Assembly: GCF_000271845.1 (NCBI RefSeq)
Contig: NZ_JH719395.1
Span: forward strand, 186,001 to 250,000
DNA length: 64,000 nt
From: Rhizobium leguminosarum bv. trifolii WSM2297
Lineage (GTDB): Bacteria > Pseudomonadota > Alphaproteobacteria > Rhizobiales > Rhizobiaceae
Reading direction: 5' to 3'
Shown in pieces: positions 51,889 to 62,582 of this stretch. The notes beneath the pieces were generated by a model. The model was not told the DNA's origin, ran no database searches, and saw only the letters and a program-made list of their open reading frames with translations. Positions within the stretch are counted from its first letter, which is position 1; each line of letters begins with the position of its first letter. The translations under genes and the position numbers were made by a program.

Positions 51889-52593
51889 ATGTTGCAGCAA
51901 AGCCGGTCATCCGGCGAGTTCCTTGCCGGAATGCGTGCCATTTTTCCGCTTGTTGTCGCCGTCTTGCCGATCGGCCTGGTCTTTGGCGCCGTTGCCGTCA
52001 CCAAGGGGCTTTCGCCGTTGGAAACGACGTTGATGAGCGCGCTTGTCTTTGCCGGCGGTTCGCAATTCGTGGCCATGGACATCTGGACCCATCCGGCAAG
52101 CTGGATCGGCGTCGGCTTTGCAGCCCTGCTGGTCAATATCCGCCACGTGCTGATGAGCGCGTCGATCGGCACGAAGATGCAGTCCTTCTCCGGCGTCAAA
52201 CGATATATCGCCATGCTGTTCCTGGCAGATGAGCTGTGGGCCATGGCGGAGTTCCGCGCCGGCAGCACGCGGCTGACACCGGCCTGGTATGCCGGCATCG
52301 TCACGCCCTTTTATCTCACCTGGGTCGGCTCTTCGCTGACAGGCGCACTGCTCGGCGCCTTTTTCGGCAATCCAGCGGTCATCGGCCTCGACTTCGCTTT
52401 TCCGGCTGTCTTCATCGTACTCGTCATGGGTTTCTGGAAGGGGCCGGAAACCGGCGCCGTCCTTGCTGCAAGTGGTGCCGCATCCGTTGCGGTCCACCAT
52501 TTCGTGCCGGGGGTCTGGTATGTCGCCGCCGGCGCTCTGGCCGGGCTGGCAACGGCCCTATGGCAGGGCAGGCCGCGGGAGCAGGCGGCATGA
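51889..52593 (+). CDS. azlC: AzlC family branched-chain amino-acid exporter subunit
   Basis: The 234-residue polytopic protein begins with a short polar stretch, then FLAGMRAIFPLVVAVLPIGL, and contains SALVFAGGSQFVAMDIWTHP, a typical AzlC motif. It pairs with AzlD to export branched-chain or other amino acids. GGAGG at 51878-51882 is six bases before the ATG at 51889, which decides the start. The next gene azlD overlaps it by four bases (ATGA). The upstream neighbour is the AraC regulator. Confidence 0.93.
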   Translation: MLQQSRSSGEFLAGMRAIFPLVVAVLPIGLVFGAVAVTKGLSPLETTLMSALVFAGGSQFVAMDIWTHPASWIGVGFAALLVNIRHVLMSASIGTKMQSFSGVKRYIAMLFLADELWAMAEFRAGSTRLTPAWYAGIVTPFYLTWVGSSLTGALLGAFFGNPAVIGLDFAFPAVFIVLVMGFWKGPETGAVLAASGAASVAVHHFVPGVWYVAAGALAGLATALWQGRPREQAA

Positions 52594-52892
52594 CGCTCGA
52601 TCTCAACATTATGCTCGCCATCCTCGCGATGGCTGCCGCAACGGTGTTCACCCGCGTCAGCGGCCTCGTATTGGTCCGTCATGTCGAGATGAATGAGCGG
52701 CGGAGAACGGCGATCGAGGCCATTCCGCCGGCCGTGCTGATGGCAGTCATTGCCCCGACCGCCTTTACCGCGGGCTGGGCAGAGACCTTGGCCTGCGCGG
52801 CGACGGCAATCGCCGCGCGCCGTCTGCCAATGCTTGTGAGCGTCGTGATTGGCGTCGCAACGGTTGCCCTGTTGCGGGCCGTCGGGCTCTAA
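52590..52892 (+). CDS. azlD: AzlD family exporter subunit
   Basis: This 100-residue small membrane protein (MTLDLNIMLAILAMAAATVF, later IPPAVLMAVIAPTAF and AATAIAARRLPMLVSVVIGVA) has the AzlD size and three to four helices. The ATG at 52590 overlaps the azlC stop as ATGA, so the two are translationally coupled and form one transporter. It ends 24 bp before the convergent dnaB stop. Confidence 0.92.
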   Translation: MTLDLNIMLAILAMAAATVFTRVSGLVLVRHVEMNERRRTAIEAIPPAVLMAVIAPTAFTAGWAETLACAATAIAARRLPMLVSVVIGVATVALLRAVGL

Positions 52893-52916
52893 AGGAAATT
52901 GACGCGCGAAACCGCG

Positions 52917-54419
<1,503 letters not shown>

Positions 54420-54741
54420 CCGTTCCGTCTTTTTCCAGCTCCGGATTTGCAATTCCGGACGCGAAAATCAAGAGGCTGCGAAAGGAGCGGGGGCTCGCTT
54501 CGCGTAAATCCTGAACGCTGTGCACGTTGTTCGACTTCTCCACAGTCCCGGCCGACACAAAGGAGAAATACTGCCAGTGTCACCCGCACGACACGGCATG
54601 GTGCCGACTCAGCCCATCCGTTCGGAGAATGCCATTTTAGCGCGATGCCATAAGGCACGCAGCAAAAACATCCGGACCATCCCCAACGAAAAAGCCCGGC
54701 GCGGTGGCCGGGCTTCCTTCACGCGGATCGCTCCGGCGATA
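54420..54741. other. Intergenic region between rplI and dnaB
   Basis: This 322-bp gap contains the rplI terminator at 54689-54715 and must hold the dnaB promoter. A perfect-looking -10 element TAAAAT (minus strand, 54634-54639) lacks a convincing -35 at the right spacing. No small gene is visible. Confidence 0.5.
54689..54715 (-). terminator. Intrinsic terminator of the rpsF-rplI operon
   Basis: AAGCCCGGC (54692-54700) and GCCGGGCTT (54707-54715) form a perfect 9-bp stem with a GCGGTG loop, followed on the minus strand by TTTTTCG. It is 26 bp after the rplI stop. Confidence 0.9.
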
Positions 54742-55320
54742 TTATGCTTCGTCTTCGTCGACGCCGTCGGCTTCCGGATCGAAGAAATCTTCCGGACGCA
54801 GAGCGTCTTCGTCGACGCCGTAGATCGCGTCGACCGAGGTGAGTTCTTCACCCTTGGCCTGGCGCTCTGCCTCTTCGGCAGAACGGGCAACGTTCAGCTC
54901 GACGTGGATTTCGACTTCGGCATGCAGCTGCAGTTCAACCTTGTGCAAGCCGATCGCCTTGATCGGCGTGTTGAGGTGAACCTGGTTGCGGCCGATGTTG
55001 AAGCCTTCGGCGCCGAGAATTTCGACGACGTCACGGGCAGCAACCGAACCATAAAGCTGGCCGGTTTCGCCGGCCGAACGCACGACGATGAACGACTTGC
55101 CGTCGAGAACGTCGGCGACCTTCTGGGCTTCCGACTTGCGCTCGAGGTTGCGGGCTTCGAGCGTCGAACGCTCGGCTTCGAAGCGGGTCTTGTTGGCGGC
55201 GTTGGCGCGTAGCGCCTTGCCAAGCGGCAGCAGGTAGTTACGGGCAAAGCCGTCGCGAACCTTTACGGTTTCGCCCATCTGGCCGAGCTTGGAAATGCGT
55301 TCGAGAAGGATGACTTCCAT
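54742..55320 (-). CDS. rplI: 50S ribosomal protein L9
   Basis: The 192-residue protein begins [20 protein letters not shown] and continues [16 protein letters not shown], the L9 signature. The long connecting helix and C-terminal domain follow. The tail after residue 155 is acidic and rich in Asp/Glu ([20 protein letters not shown]), longer than the 149-residue E. coli L9, as usual in rhizobia. It is the last gene of the rpsF-rpsR-DUF2232-rplI operon and has a strong terminator. Confidence 0.96.
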   Translation of the reverse strand: MEVILLERISKLGQMGETVKVRDGFARNYLLPLGKALRANAANKTRFEAERSTLEARNLERKSEAQKVADVLDGKSFIVVRSAGETGQLYGSVAARDVVEILGAEGFNIGRNQVHLNTPIKAIGLHKVELQLHAEVEIHVELNVARSAEEAERQAKGEELTSVDAIYGVDEDALRPEDFFDPEADGVDEDEA

Positions 55321-55342
55321 TTTCTTTTACCTTTCTTGTGTC

Positions 55343-56329
55343 TCAGATTTTCGTGTCAGATTGTTTGGGGGCATCAGCATCTTTCGTCGGGGTCAGCGCG
55401 ATTGCCTTGCGCGTATCGCTGAGACCGAGGACGAGGATGAGGAAGGCTGGCAGCAGCATGAGCATCGAAGCCAGATAGCTGAGGATGAGGGCGGGTATGC
55501 GCCAGTCCTTGCCGCGCGTGCGGAAATGCAGCGAGGCGAAACCGGAAAGCATGAAGCCCGCGCCGAAGCTGCCGATCACCGTCGCGCCGACCAGCGCCGG
55601 AACGCCGCCGAAGAAGCAGGCGGCAAGCCCGGCGAGAAAGATGAAGATCGAGTTGCGGTTCATGCGCAGCGACGAGGGAATGTCCTCGCGCGGGCGAAGG
55701 CCGCGGCCTGACGCTGCGACGATGCGTACGGCGAAATAATAGGCGGCAAACAGCATGGAGACCCACATGCCGCCCTGCAAAGCCGGCAGCATCAGCAGGA
55801 TCAGCGACTTGGTCTGCGCGGTCGCGGCCGGATCGGGCATGAATTCCGGCTGCTGCTGCTTGAGCGAGGTGATCAGCAGATCGACGACCGGATCGGTGAT
55901 ATCAGGCCCGTAGCCGATCATCACGCCGATGACGATGACGGCGATCGTCACCAGGCCGCAGAGATGCAAAAGGATATCGGAGAGCGGATACCAGGCAAGC
56001 AGATGGTCCGGGCCGCCGAGTTCGGAGGCGGGCCGCGCCAGATTGGCGAGATGGCTGAGCCAGCCGGCCGGCAGCAGCGTCACCAGCGTCATGATCAGCG
56101 CGAAGGACGGCGAAATGACGATTGCGCCGAGTGCCGCTGCGGTGGCAACGGCCGAGATCGCCGCCGCATTGCCCCAGCCGAGCCCGACGATCAGGATAGG
56201 CAGCGCCGAGGCTGTATAGAGCAGCGCGCTGAAAAACGACGGCTGCATGCTCGCGCCCAGCACAAGCAGGGCGGCGGTCAATCCGGCGAGTGCGCCGATC
56301 AGCAGCGTTTTAAGGTTCGGTCGGTTCAA
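55343..56329 (-). CDS. DUF2232 multi-spanning membrane protein
   Basis: The 328-residue protein has about eight hydrophobic helices (LIGALAGLTAALLVLGASM, PILIVGLGWGNAAAISAVA and others). A short polar central loop has DPVVDLLITSLKQQQPEF. It is the DUF2232 membrane protein found between rpsR and rplI in alphaproteobacteria. Its function is unknown; the position inside a ribosomal operon is conserved. The start appears to be TTG at 56329 with AGGA eight bases upstream; no ATG fits better. Confidence 0.85.
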   Translation of the reverse strand: MNRPNLKTLLIGALAGLTAALLVLGASMQPSFFSALLYTASALPILIVGLGWGNAAAISAVATAAALGAIVISPSFALIMTLVTLLPAGWLSHLANLARPASELGGPDHLLAWYPLSDILLHLCGLVTIAVIVIGVMIGYGPDITDPVVDLLITSLKQQQPEFMPDPAATAQTKSLILLMLPALQGGMWVSMLFAAYYFAVRIVAASGRGLRPREDIPSSLRMNRNSIFIFLAGLAACFFGGVPALVGATVIGSFGAGFMLSGFASLHFRTRGKDWRIPALILSYLASMLMLLPAFLILVLGLSDTRKAIALTPTKDADAPKQSDTKI

Positions 56330-56442
56330 GGTCGCTGTCCTGCTTCATCAAGCAGTTAGAGGATGTTGCTGAATCGAATTCAGAAACGTCTCAACATGGG
56401 TTTTAAGAGTTCCGATCCGCGCCCATCGCGGAAGGGAGGCAA

Positions 56443-56465
56443 CCCCCAGATTAGCAATCTGGGGG
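56443..56465. terminator. Perfect 10-bp hairpin between rpsR and the DUF2232 gene
   Basis: CCCCCAGATT (56443-56452) and AATCTGGGGG (56456-56465) flank AGC. It lies 12 bp after the rpsR stop with no strong T-run, so it may reduce read-through or protect the rpsF-rpsR mRNA 3' end. Confidence 0.6.
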
Positions 56466-56477
56466 TCACATATTCGA

Positions 56478-56726
56478 TTAAGCTACGACGTAAGGCAGCA
56501 GGCCGAGGAAACGGGCGCGCTTGATCGCCTGGGCGAGTTCGCGCTGCTTCTTCTGGGAAACGGCCGTGATGCGCGACGGAACGATCTTGCCGCGCTCGGA
56601 AATGTAGCGCTGCAGCAGACGTACGTCCTTGTAGTCGATCCGCGGCGCGTTGGCGCCGGAGAACGGGCAGGTCTTGCGGCGGCGATGGAACGGGCGACGG
56701 ACCGGAGCGGAGGAAGTTTCAGACAT
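56478..56726 (-). CDS. rpsR: 30S ribosomal protein S18
   Basis: The 82-residue basic protein contains [20 protein letters not shown] and [20 protein letters not shown], the S18 signature, and ends in [20 protein letters not shown]. The conserved Cys in KTCPF is present, so this is the C+ form. It pairs with S6 in the ribosome and is encoded 14 bp downstream of rpsF. Confidence 0.97.
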   Translation of the reverse strand: MSETSSAPVRRPFHRRRKTCPFSGANAPRIDYKDVRLLQRYISERGKIVPSRITAVSQKKQRELAQAIKRARFLGLLPYVVA

Positions 56727-56740
56727 ATCTCAGATCTCCC

Positions 56741-57208
56741 TTATACGCGGTCTTCGCGCGGACGGCGCGGACGGTCTTCACGGTCGCCGAAGCCACCTTC
56801 ACGCGGCGGACGCGGGCCGCGGTCACGATCACCGAAGCCGCCTTCACGCGGGCCACGGCCGCCTTCGCGCGGACGGTCGTCGCGGTCGCGCTTCTGCATC
56901 ATGGCAGACGGACCTTCTTCATGCTTCTCGACGGCGATCGTCATGTAGCGAAGAACGTCTTCGCTGATGCGCATCTGACGTTCCATTTCCTGGACGGCAG
57001 CAGCCGGTGCATCGATGTCCATCAGGGCATAATGCGCCTTGCGGTTCTTCTTGATGCGGTAGGTGAGGGACTTGAGGCCCCAGTTCTCGATACGCCCGAC
57101 TTTACCGCCATTCGCTTCGATCACACCCTTGTACTGTTCTACGAGGGCATCGACCTGCTGAGCGGAAATATCCTGCCGGGCAAGGAATACATGTTCATAA
57201 AGAGCCAT
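56741..57208 (-). CDS. rpsF: 30S ribosomal protein S6 with repeat-rich tail
   Basis: The 155-residue protein begins [20 protein letters not shown], with the S6 core ([20 protein letters not shown]) in the first 105 residues. The remaining 45 residues form an Arg/Gly/Asp-rich disordered tail with imperfect copies of [12 protein letters not shown]. The tail is an RG-rich extension compared with E. coli S6 (131-135 aa including its own acidic tail). It may contact RNA. rpsR follows. A long leader precedes the gene. Confidence 0.96.
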   Translation of the reverse strand: MALYEHVFLARQDISAQQVDALVEQYKGVIEANGGKVGRIENWGLKSLTYRIKKNRKAHYALMDIDAPAAAVQEMERQMRISEDVLRYMTIAVEKHEEGPSAMMQKRDRDDRPREGGRGPREGGFGDRDRGPRPPREGGFGDREDRPRRPREDRV

Positions 57209-57523
57209 GACAGCTTTGCCTTTCTTGCGTTTGGTTCAACCCGATATTCGGCGGCTAAGCCTCAACGACTGCTCCTGATTGGGCGGACCCAGGCAAGAAA
57301 GCGTTTCCGAGACGGTCGAGAGCGGAGACACGGGAGGCTGGAACGCTTCCGTTCCGAACGATTTCCACGGGGGAAACCGGCCCTCCGTTCAGCCACCAGC
57401 CAGAAGACCGGGTTAACGAACAGGGCGGCTTATACGGATTTTTCGCGGGAAGGCAAGCCCAATCGGACATTCGAGCCCGACGCAGACCGATCGGCAGCGT
57501 CGGGCCGGACGAGAGGGATAGGA
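57209..57523. other. Long rpsF leader and promoter region
   Basis: This 315-bp gap lies between the aldo/keto reductase stop and the rpsF start. It contains the promoter at 57429-57457. The predicted leader (57422 to 57209) is about 213 nt, long enough for an S6:S18 autoregulatory RNA structure, but I could not identify the known motif with confidence. No gene is seen. Confidence 0.5.
57429..57457 (-). promoter_or_regulatory. Strong housekeeping promoter for rpsF operon
   Basis: On the minus strand CTTGCC (57457-57452) and TATAAG (57434-57429) are spaced exactly 17 bp. This fits an alphaproteobacterial sigma-70 promoter well. Transcription should start near 57422. Confidence 0.65.
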
Positions 57524-58567
57524 TCAGAGCGTCAGCGGATACTGCCGGTGCACCTTGGCGATCTCCGCCAGCACCTCGTCCGAAAGCGTCAGGTCGGCCG
57601 CGCCGATATCGACTTTCAGCTGCTCCATCGAAGTTGCGCCGATGATGGCCGAGGCCATGAAGGGTCTGGACAGGCAGAAGGCGACAGCCATGGCCGCCGG
57701 GTCCAGACCGTATCTGGCCGCGATCTGCAGATAGGCCTTGGTCGCCGGCTCCTGCAGCGGCTGCAGGCGGCCGCCGATATCGGGGTTGATGGAAGCGCGC
57801 GAACCCTTCGGCCTAATGCCATCGACATATTTGCCGGTCAGGATGCCGCCGGCGAGCGGCGAATAGGCGAGTAGCCCGACATTCTCGTGATGGGAAAGCT
57901 CGGCGAGATCGAGGTCGAAATGGCGATAGAGCAGATTATATTCGTTCTGGACGCTGGCAACGCGCGGCAGGCTCTTCTGTTCTGACAGCGTCAGGTATTT
58001 CTGGATGCCCCAGGTGGTTTCGTTGGAAAGGCCGATCGCCCGGATCTTGCCTTCCTTGACCAGTGCGCCCAGCGTTTCCAGGATGTCGAGCATATTGGCG
58101 ATGGCCTTGTCGCGATCCTGGTTGAAGGGATTGTAGCTCCAGTTCTGGCGGAAATGGAAATGGCCGCGGTTCGGCCAGTGGACTTGGTAGAGGTCGACAT
58201 AATCCGTCTTCAGCCGCGTCAGGCTGGCTTCGAGCGCCAGGCGGATATTCTTTGCATCCGCACCTTCGCCGCCGCGCAGATAATCGCGGCCGCGGCCGGC
58301 GACCTTGGTGGCGAGCACGATATCTCCTCGCTTGCCTGATTTTTCGAACCAGCTGCCGATATAGTCTTCGGTCCAGCCCTGTGTTTCCGGCGACACCGGG
58401 GTGGTTGGATAGAGTTCGGCGGTATCGAAGAAATTGACGCCCTTTTCGACGGCGTAATCCATCTGCGCATGAGCGTCGGTTTCGCTGTTCTGCGAGCCCC
58501 AGGTCATGGTGCCAAGGCAGATTTCTGAAACGGAAATGTCGGTGCGGCCGAGTGAATTATATTTCAT
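57524..58567 (-). CDS. Aldo/keto reductase of the Tas type
   Basis: The 347-residue NADP-dependent oxidoreductase begins MKYNSLGRTDISVSEICLGT. It has VNFFDTAELYPTTP (Asp, Tyr of the tetrad), LATKVAG (Lys) and DLYQVHWPNR (His), with a C-terminal cofactor site MASAIIGATSMEQL. The PVSPETQGWTE stretch is typical of Tas-like enzymes (E. coli Tas was found by complementation of tyrosine auxotrophy). The start is at 58567; upstream in-frame starts produce non-conserved Arg-rich sequence and are rejected. It diverges from fabD. Confidence 0.92.
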   Translation of the reverse strand: MKYNSLGRTDISVSEICLGTMTWGSQNSETDAHAQMDYAVEKGVNFFDTAELYPTTPVSPETQGWTEDYIGSWFEKSGKRGDIVLATKVAGRGRDYLRGGEGADAKNIRLALEASLTRLKTDYVDLYQVHWPNRGHFHFRQNWSYNPFNQDRDKAIANMLDILETLGALVKEGKIRAIGLSNETTWGIQKYLTLSEQKSLPRVASVQNEYNLLYRHFDLDLAELSHHENVGLLAYSPLAGGILTGKYVDGIRPKGSRASINPDIGGRLQPLQEPATKAYLQIAARYGLDPAAMAVAFCLSRPFMASAIIGATSMEQLKVDIGAADLTLSDEVLAEIAKVHRQYPLTL

Positions 58568-58714
58568 GAGAAAACCTTGGGAGAGAGCTGAGCCTTTGGA
58601 AGGAGCTGAAGCTTGGGAAGGATCGGGCAAATTTAGGCCGGATTTGGCGGAGCGCAAGAGTAAAAACCGGGCTTTTGCGCGCGCGCGAAAGGCTTTGCGG
58701 AGAATGAGCCGCCA

Positions 58715-58743
58715 CTTGACTCTGCCGGAAAGAATGTCAATTG
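58715..58743 (+). promoter_or_regulatory. Putative fabD promoter
   Basis: CTTGAC at 58715-58720 is a perfect alphaproteobacterial -35. The hexamer 17 bp later is CAATTG (58738-58743), a poor -10. Transcription would begin about 50 nt before the fabD ATG. Confidence 0.4.
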
Positions 58744-58801
58744 GAGGCAAAACAGCCTCACGGGGCGCGCGCAATCAGGGGCATGAGCCAGGGACACGAG
58801 A

Positions 58802-59746
58802 ATGACCATTGCTTTCACTTTTCCCGGTCAGGGCAGTCAGGCCGTCGGCATGGGCAAGGATCTGGCCGAGAATTTCGCGGAAGCCCGCGCCGTTTTCCAA
58901 GAGGTCGATGAGGCACTCGGTGAAAAGCTTTCGGACGTCATGTTCAACGGTCCCGAGGAGACCTTGACCCTGACGGCGAACGCCCAACCGGCGCTGATGG
59001 CCGTCTCGATTGCCGTCGTCCGCGTGCTTGAGGCCAAGGGGCTGGATCTGAAGTCCAAGGTCGCCTACGTCGCCGGCCACTCACTCGGTGAATATTCGGC
59101 CCTTTGCGCGGCCGGCACGTTCTCGCTCGCTGACACGGCGCGGTTGCTGCGCATCCGCGGCAATGCCATGCAGGCGGCCGTCCCCGTCGGCGTCGGCGCC
59201 ATGGCAGCGATCATCGGCCTCGAGCATGCCGACGTCATCGCCGTCTGCGAGGCGGCTGCCGCGACCGGCGCCTGCCAGATCGCCAACGACAATGGCGGCG
59301 GTCAGATCGTCATTTCGGGCGAGAAGGCAGCCGTCGAAAAGGCCGCCGGCCTGGCCACCGACAAGGGCGCCAAGCGCGCCATCCTGCTGCCGGTCTCCGC
59401 ACCCTTCCATTCCAAGCTGATGGCGCCGGCCGCCGAGGCCATGCGCGAAGCGCTGGCAAAGGTCGCCAAGTCCGATCCCGTCGTGCCCGTCATTGCCAAT
59501 GTCCGTGCCGCGCCCGTGACCGGCGCCGACGAGATCGCCAGCCTCCTGGTCGAACAGGTGACCGGTCAGGTCCGCTGGCGCGAGACGGTGGAATGGTTCG
59601 CCGGCAATGGCGTGACCACGCTTTATGAACTCGGCTCCGGCAAGGTGCTGACCGGCCTTGCCCGCCGCATCGACAAGACAATCAACGGCATCTCCGTCAG
59701 CGGTCCGGCGGATATCGACGCGGCCGTCGCCGCCCTCATGGCCTGA
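58802..59746 (+). CDS. fabD: Malonyl-CoA:ACP transacylase
   Basis: This 314-residue enzyme loads malonyl units on acyl carrier protein. FPGQGSQAVGMGKDL is the N-terminal signature, AGHSLGEYSAL holds nucleophile Ser94, and SAPFHSKLM carries the catalytic His. QVTGQVRWRETVEWF and ELGSGKVLTGLARR are other conserved parts. It is first in the fabD-fabG-acpP-fabF group, with 38 bp to fabG, so the two are probably cotranscribed. Confidence 0.96.
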   Translation: MTIAFTFPGQGSQAVGMGKDLAENFAEARAVFQEVDEALGEKLSDVMFNGPEETLTLTANAQPALMAVSIAVVRVLEAKGLDLKSKVAYVAGHSLGEYSALCAAGTFSLADTARLLRIRGNAMQAAVPVGVGAMAAIIGLEHADVIAVCEAAAATGACQIANDNGGGQIVISGEKAAVEKAAGLATDKGAKRAILLPVSAPFHSKLMAPAAEAMREALAKVAKSDPVVPVIANVRAAPVTGADEIASLLVEQVTGQVRWRETVEWFAGNGVTTLYELGSGKVLTGLARRIDKTINGISVSGPADIDAAVAALMA

Positions 59747-59784
59747 TTGGTATTTCCAGATATCCAGATATAAGGAACGTTTTC

Positions 59785-60522
59785 ATGTTCGATCTTTCTG
59801 GCCGCAAGGCTCTCGTCACCGGCGCATCGGGCGGTATCGGCGAGGAAATCGCCCGCCTTCTTCATAAGCAGGGCGCCATCGTCGGCTTGCACGGCACCCG
59901 CGTCGAGAAGCTGGAAGCGTTGGCGGCCGATCTTGGCGAGCGCGTCAAGATCTTCCCGGCAAACCTCTCCGACCGCGATGAGGTCAAGGCGCTCGGCCAG
60001 AAGGCCGAGGCCGAACTCGAAGGCGTCGATATCCTGGTCAACAATGCCGGCATCACCAAGGACGGCCTGTTCGTGCGCATGAGCGACGAGGACTGGGATG
60101 CCGTTCTCGAAGTGAACCTGACGTCGACCTTCCGCCTGACGCGCGAATTGACGCATCCGATGATGCGCCGCCGCTATGGCCGCATCATCAACATCACCTC
60201 CGTCGTCGGTGTCACCGGCAATCCCGGCCAGGCCAATTACTGCGCCTCCAAGGCCGGCATGATCGGCTTCACCAAGTCGCTTGCGCAGGAAATCGCCACC
60301 CGCAACGTGACGGTCAACTGCGTGGCGCCGGGCTTCATCGAAAGCGCCATGACCGGCAAGCTGAACGACAAGCAGAAGGAAGCGATCATGGGGGCGATCC
60401 CGATGAAGCGCATGGGCACGGGCGGCGAGGTTGCTTCGGCGGTCGCGTATCTTGCGTCCTCCGAGGCTGCCTATATGACGGGCCAGACGCTGCACGTAAA
60501 CGGCGGCATGGCGATGATCTGA
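59785..60522 (+). CDS. fabG: 3-oxoacyl-ACP reductase
   Basis: This 245-residue SDR enzyme reduces 3-ketoacyl-ACP with NADPH. VTGASGGIGEEIA binds cofactor; VNNAGITKDGL, INITSVVGVTGNPGQ (Ser) and YCASKAGMIGFTKSLA (Tyr, Lys) form the active site. The C-terminus MTGQTLHVNGGMAMI is the FabG ending. AAGGAA lies before the ATG. It acts in each elongation cycle with FabF and AcpP encoded downstream. Confidence 0.96.
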   Translation: MFDLSGRKALVTGASGGIGEEIARLLHKQGAIVGLHGTRVEKLEALAADLGERVKIFPANLSDRDEVKALGQKAEAELEGVDILVNNAGITKDGLFVRMSDEDWDAVLEVNLTSTFRLTRELTHPMMRRRYGRIINITSVVGVTGNPGQANYCASKAGMIGFTKSLAQEIATRNVTVNCVAPGFIESAMTGKLNDKQKEAIMGAIPMKRMGTGGEVASAVAYLASSEAAYMTGQTLHVNGGMAMI

Positions 60523-60808
60523 AACGACAAACCGCTGGCATGGGAGTATTTCCGCCAATAGCATGTTGAGCAATCACGAACCGTTGATTTTCTCGCTTTG
60601 CGGCGGACCTAAAGCATGTTAAGCGGGCCATGACTGTCAACAGTCGTCCCGAGAAAGCAGACGGACCGGCGGGCTTTTCGCAAGCCTGGGACATCTCTGA
60701 AGCCGGGTAAACGAGTTTGCCGAGGATGTCTGAAAACATCGCAGGCTGAAACAGGGTAGGGGTGCCGCAACGGCATTCCGATCAGGACATAAGGTCGAGG
60801 AAACCGAC

Positions 60809-61045
60809 ATGAGCGATATCGCAGAACGCGTAAAGAAAATTGTTATTGATCATCTTGGCGTCGATGCCGACAAGGTCGTCGAGAGCGCCAGCTTTATCGA
60901 CGATCTGGGCGCTGACTCGCTCGACACGGTCGAACTGGTCATGGCTTTCGAAGAAGAATTCGGCGTTGAAATTCCTGACGACGCTGCCGACTCGATCCTG
61001 ACGGTCGGCGATGCCGTGAAGTTTATCGAGAAGGCCCAGGCCTGA
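60809..61045 (+). CDS. acpP: Acyl carrier protein
   Basis: This 78-residue acidic helical protein carries fatty acyl chains on phosphopantetheine attached to Ser37 in [30 protein letters not shown] is the typical start. AcpS (7.1 kb) should activate it. The 286-bp upstream gap suggests its own promoter and a long leader; I saw no convincing -10. A very strong terminator follows, as expected for this highly expressed small gene. Confidence 0.98.
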   Translation: MSDIAERVKKIVIDHLGVDADKVVESASFIDDLGADSLDTVELVMAFEEEFGVEIPDDAADSILTVGDAVKFIEKAQA

Positions 61046-61060
61046 TTCTGTAATTTTGAG

Positions 61061-61094
61061 AAAGGGCGGGCCTGGAGTCCGCCCTTTTCTTTTC
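61061..61094 (+). terminator. Strong intrinsic terminator after acpP
   Basis: AAAGGGCGG (61061-61069) pairs with CCGCCCTTT (61079-61087), followed by TCTTTTC. It lies 15 bp after the acpP stop and 45 bp before fabF. Confidence 0.9.
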
Positions 61095-61138
61095 GGCATA
61101 TATCTCCATAGAATATAAGAGACGGGGGGAAGCACGCG

Positions 61139-62401
61139 ATGAGACGTGTCGTCATAACAGGTACCGGCATGGTATCACCCTTGGGATGCGGCACCGAGGT
61201 GACGTGGTCCCGGCTGCTTGCCGGTCAGAACGGCGCCCGCCTCGTCACCGAATTCGAGGTCGACGACCTTCCCGCCAAGATCGCCTGCCGTATACCCATC
61301 GGCGATGGCACCGACGGCACCTTCAATGTCGATCAGTGGATGGAGCCCAAGGAGCAGCGCAAGGTCGATCCCTTCATCATTTACGGCATGGCCGCAGCCG
61401 ACATGGCGCTTGCCGATGCCGGCTGGCATCCCGAGACCGATGAGGACCAGATCGCCACCGGCGTGCTGATCGGCTCCGGCATCGGCGGTATCGAAGGCAT
61501 CGTCGAGGCAGGTTACACCCTGCGCGACAAGGGCCCGCGCCGCATCTCTCCCTTCTTCATTCCCGGCCGCCTGATCAATCTCGTCTCCGGCCAGGTCTCG
61601 ATCCGCCACAAACTGCGCGGACCCAATCATTCGGTCGTCACCGCCTGCTCCACGGGCGCGCATGCGATCGGCGATGCAGCGCGGCTGATCGCGCTTGGGG
61701 ACGCCGACGTCATGGTCGCCGGCGGCACGGAATCCCCCGTCAGCCGCATTTCGCTCGCCGGCTTTGCCGCCTGCAAGGCGCTTTCGACCCAGCACAACGA
61801 CGACCCGCAGAAGGCTTCTCGCCCCTATGACCGTGACCGTGACGGTTTCGTCATGGGCGAGGGCGCCGGCATTGTCGTGCTCGAGGAACTGGAACACGCC
61901 AAGGCGCGTGGCGCCAGGATCTACGCCGAAATCGTCGGCTACGGCCTGTCGGGCGACGCCTATCACATCACCGCGCCGTCCGAAGACGGCGAGGGCGCCG
62001 GCCGCTGCATGGCGATGGCGCTGAAGCGCGCCGGGCTGACGCCGGCCGATATCGATTATATCAACGCCCACGGCACCTCGACCATGGCCGACACGATCGA
62101 GCTCGGCGCCGTCGAGCGGCTGGTCGGTAATGCGGCGTCGAAGATCTCCATGTCCTCGACCAAATCGGCGACCGGACACCTTCTCGGTGCTGCGGGCGCG
62201 ATCGAGGCGATCTTCACCACGCTTGCCATCCGTGACAATGTCGCGCCGCCGACGCTCAATCTCGACAATCCCGAACGCGAGACGGCGGTCGATCTTGTTC
62301 CGCACAAGGCGCGCGAGCGAGAAATCAATGTGGCGCTGTCCAACTCGTTCGGATTCGGCGGCACGAACGCGTCGCTCGTCCTGCGCCGTTACGCGCAATA
62401 A
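61139..62401 (+). CDS. fabF: 3-oxoacyl-ACP synthase II
   Basis: This 420-residue condensing enzyme elongates acyl-ACP. MRRVVITGTGMVSPLGCGTE starts the thiolase fold. The nucleophile is Cys170 in VTACSTGAHAIGDA, and the His pair is in NAHGTSTMADTIE and KSATGHLLGAAG. SNSFGFGGTNASLV is the C-terminal conserved loop. The start is the ATG at 61139, and the acpP terminator in front implies a separate promoter or partial read-through. mltG follows after 181 bp. Confidence 0.96.
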   Translation: MRRVVITGTGMVSPLGCGTEVTWSRLLAGQNGARLVTEFEVDDLPAKIACRIPIGDGTDGTFNVDQWMEPKEQRKVDPFIIYGMAAADMALADAGWHPETDEDQIATGVLIGSGIGGIEGIVEAGYTLRDKGPRRISPFFIPGRLINLVSGQVSIRHKLRGPNHSVVTACSTGAHAIGDAARLIALGDADVMVAGGTESPVSRISLAGFAACKALSTQHNDDPQKASRPYDRDRDGFVMGEGAGIVVLEELEHAKARGARIYAEIVGYGLSGDAYHITAPSEDGEGAGRCMAMALKRAGLTPADIDYINAHGTSTMADTIELGAVERLVGNAASKISMSSTKSATGHLLGAAGAIEAIFTTLAIRDNVAPPTLNLDNPERETAVDLVPHKAREREINVALSNSFGFGGTNASLVLRRYAQ

Positions 62402-62582
62402 GAGTCTCGTACGCGCGGCGTAGCGGTGTCCCTTACGCCGACGGCCGCTCCTCTGCGTTGCGCATCAGCGCGTGCGGGAGCATAACGGCCGGCAGCGGCG
62501 CCGTTGAACGGCGGCAGAACCTGCTTTTGCCGCATTGCTTCGCGACATAGCGAAGTGAGGGTCAAGTTTTAGAGGATTGCCG

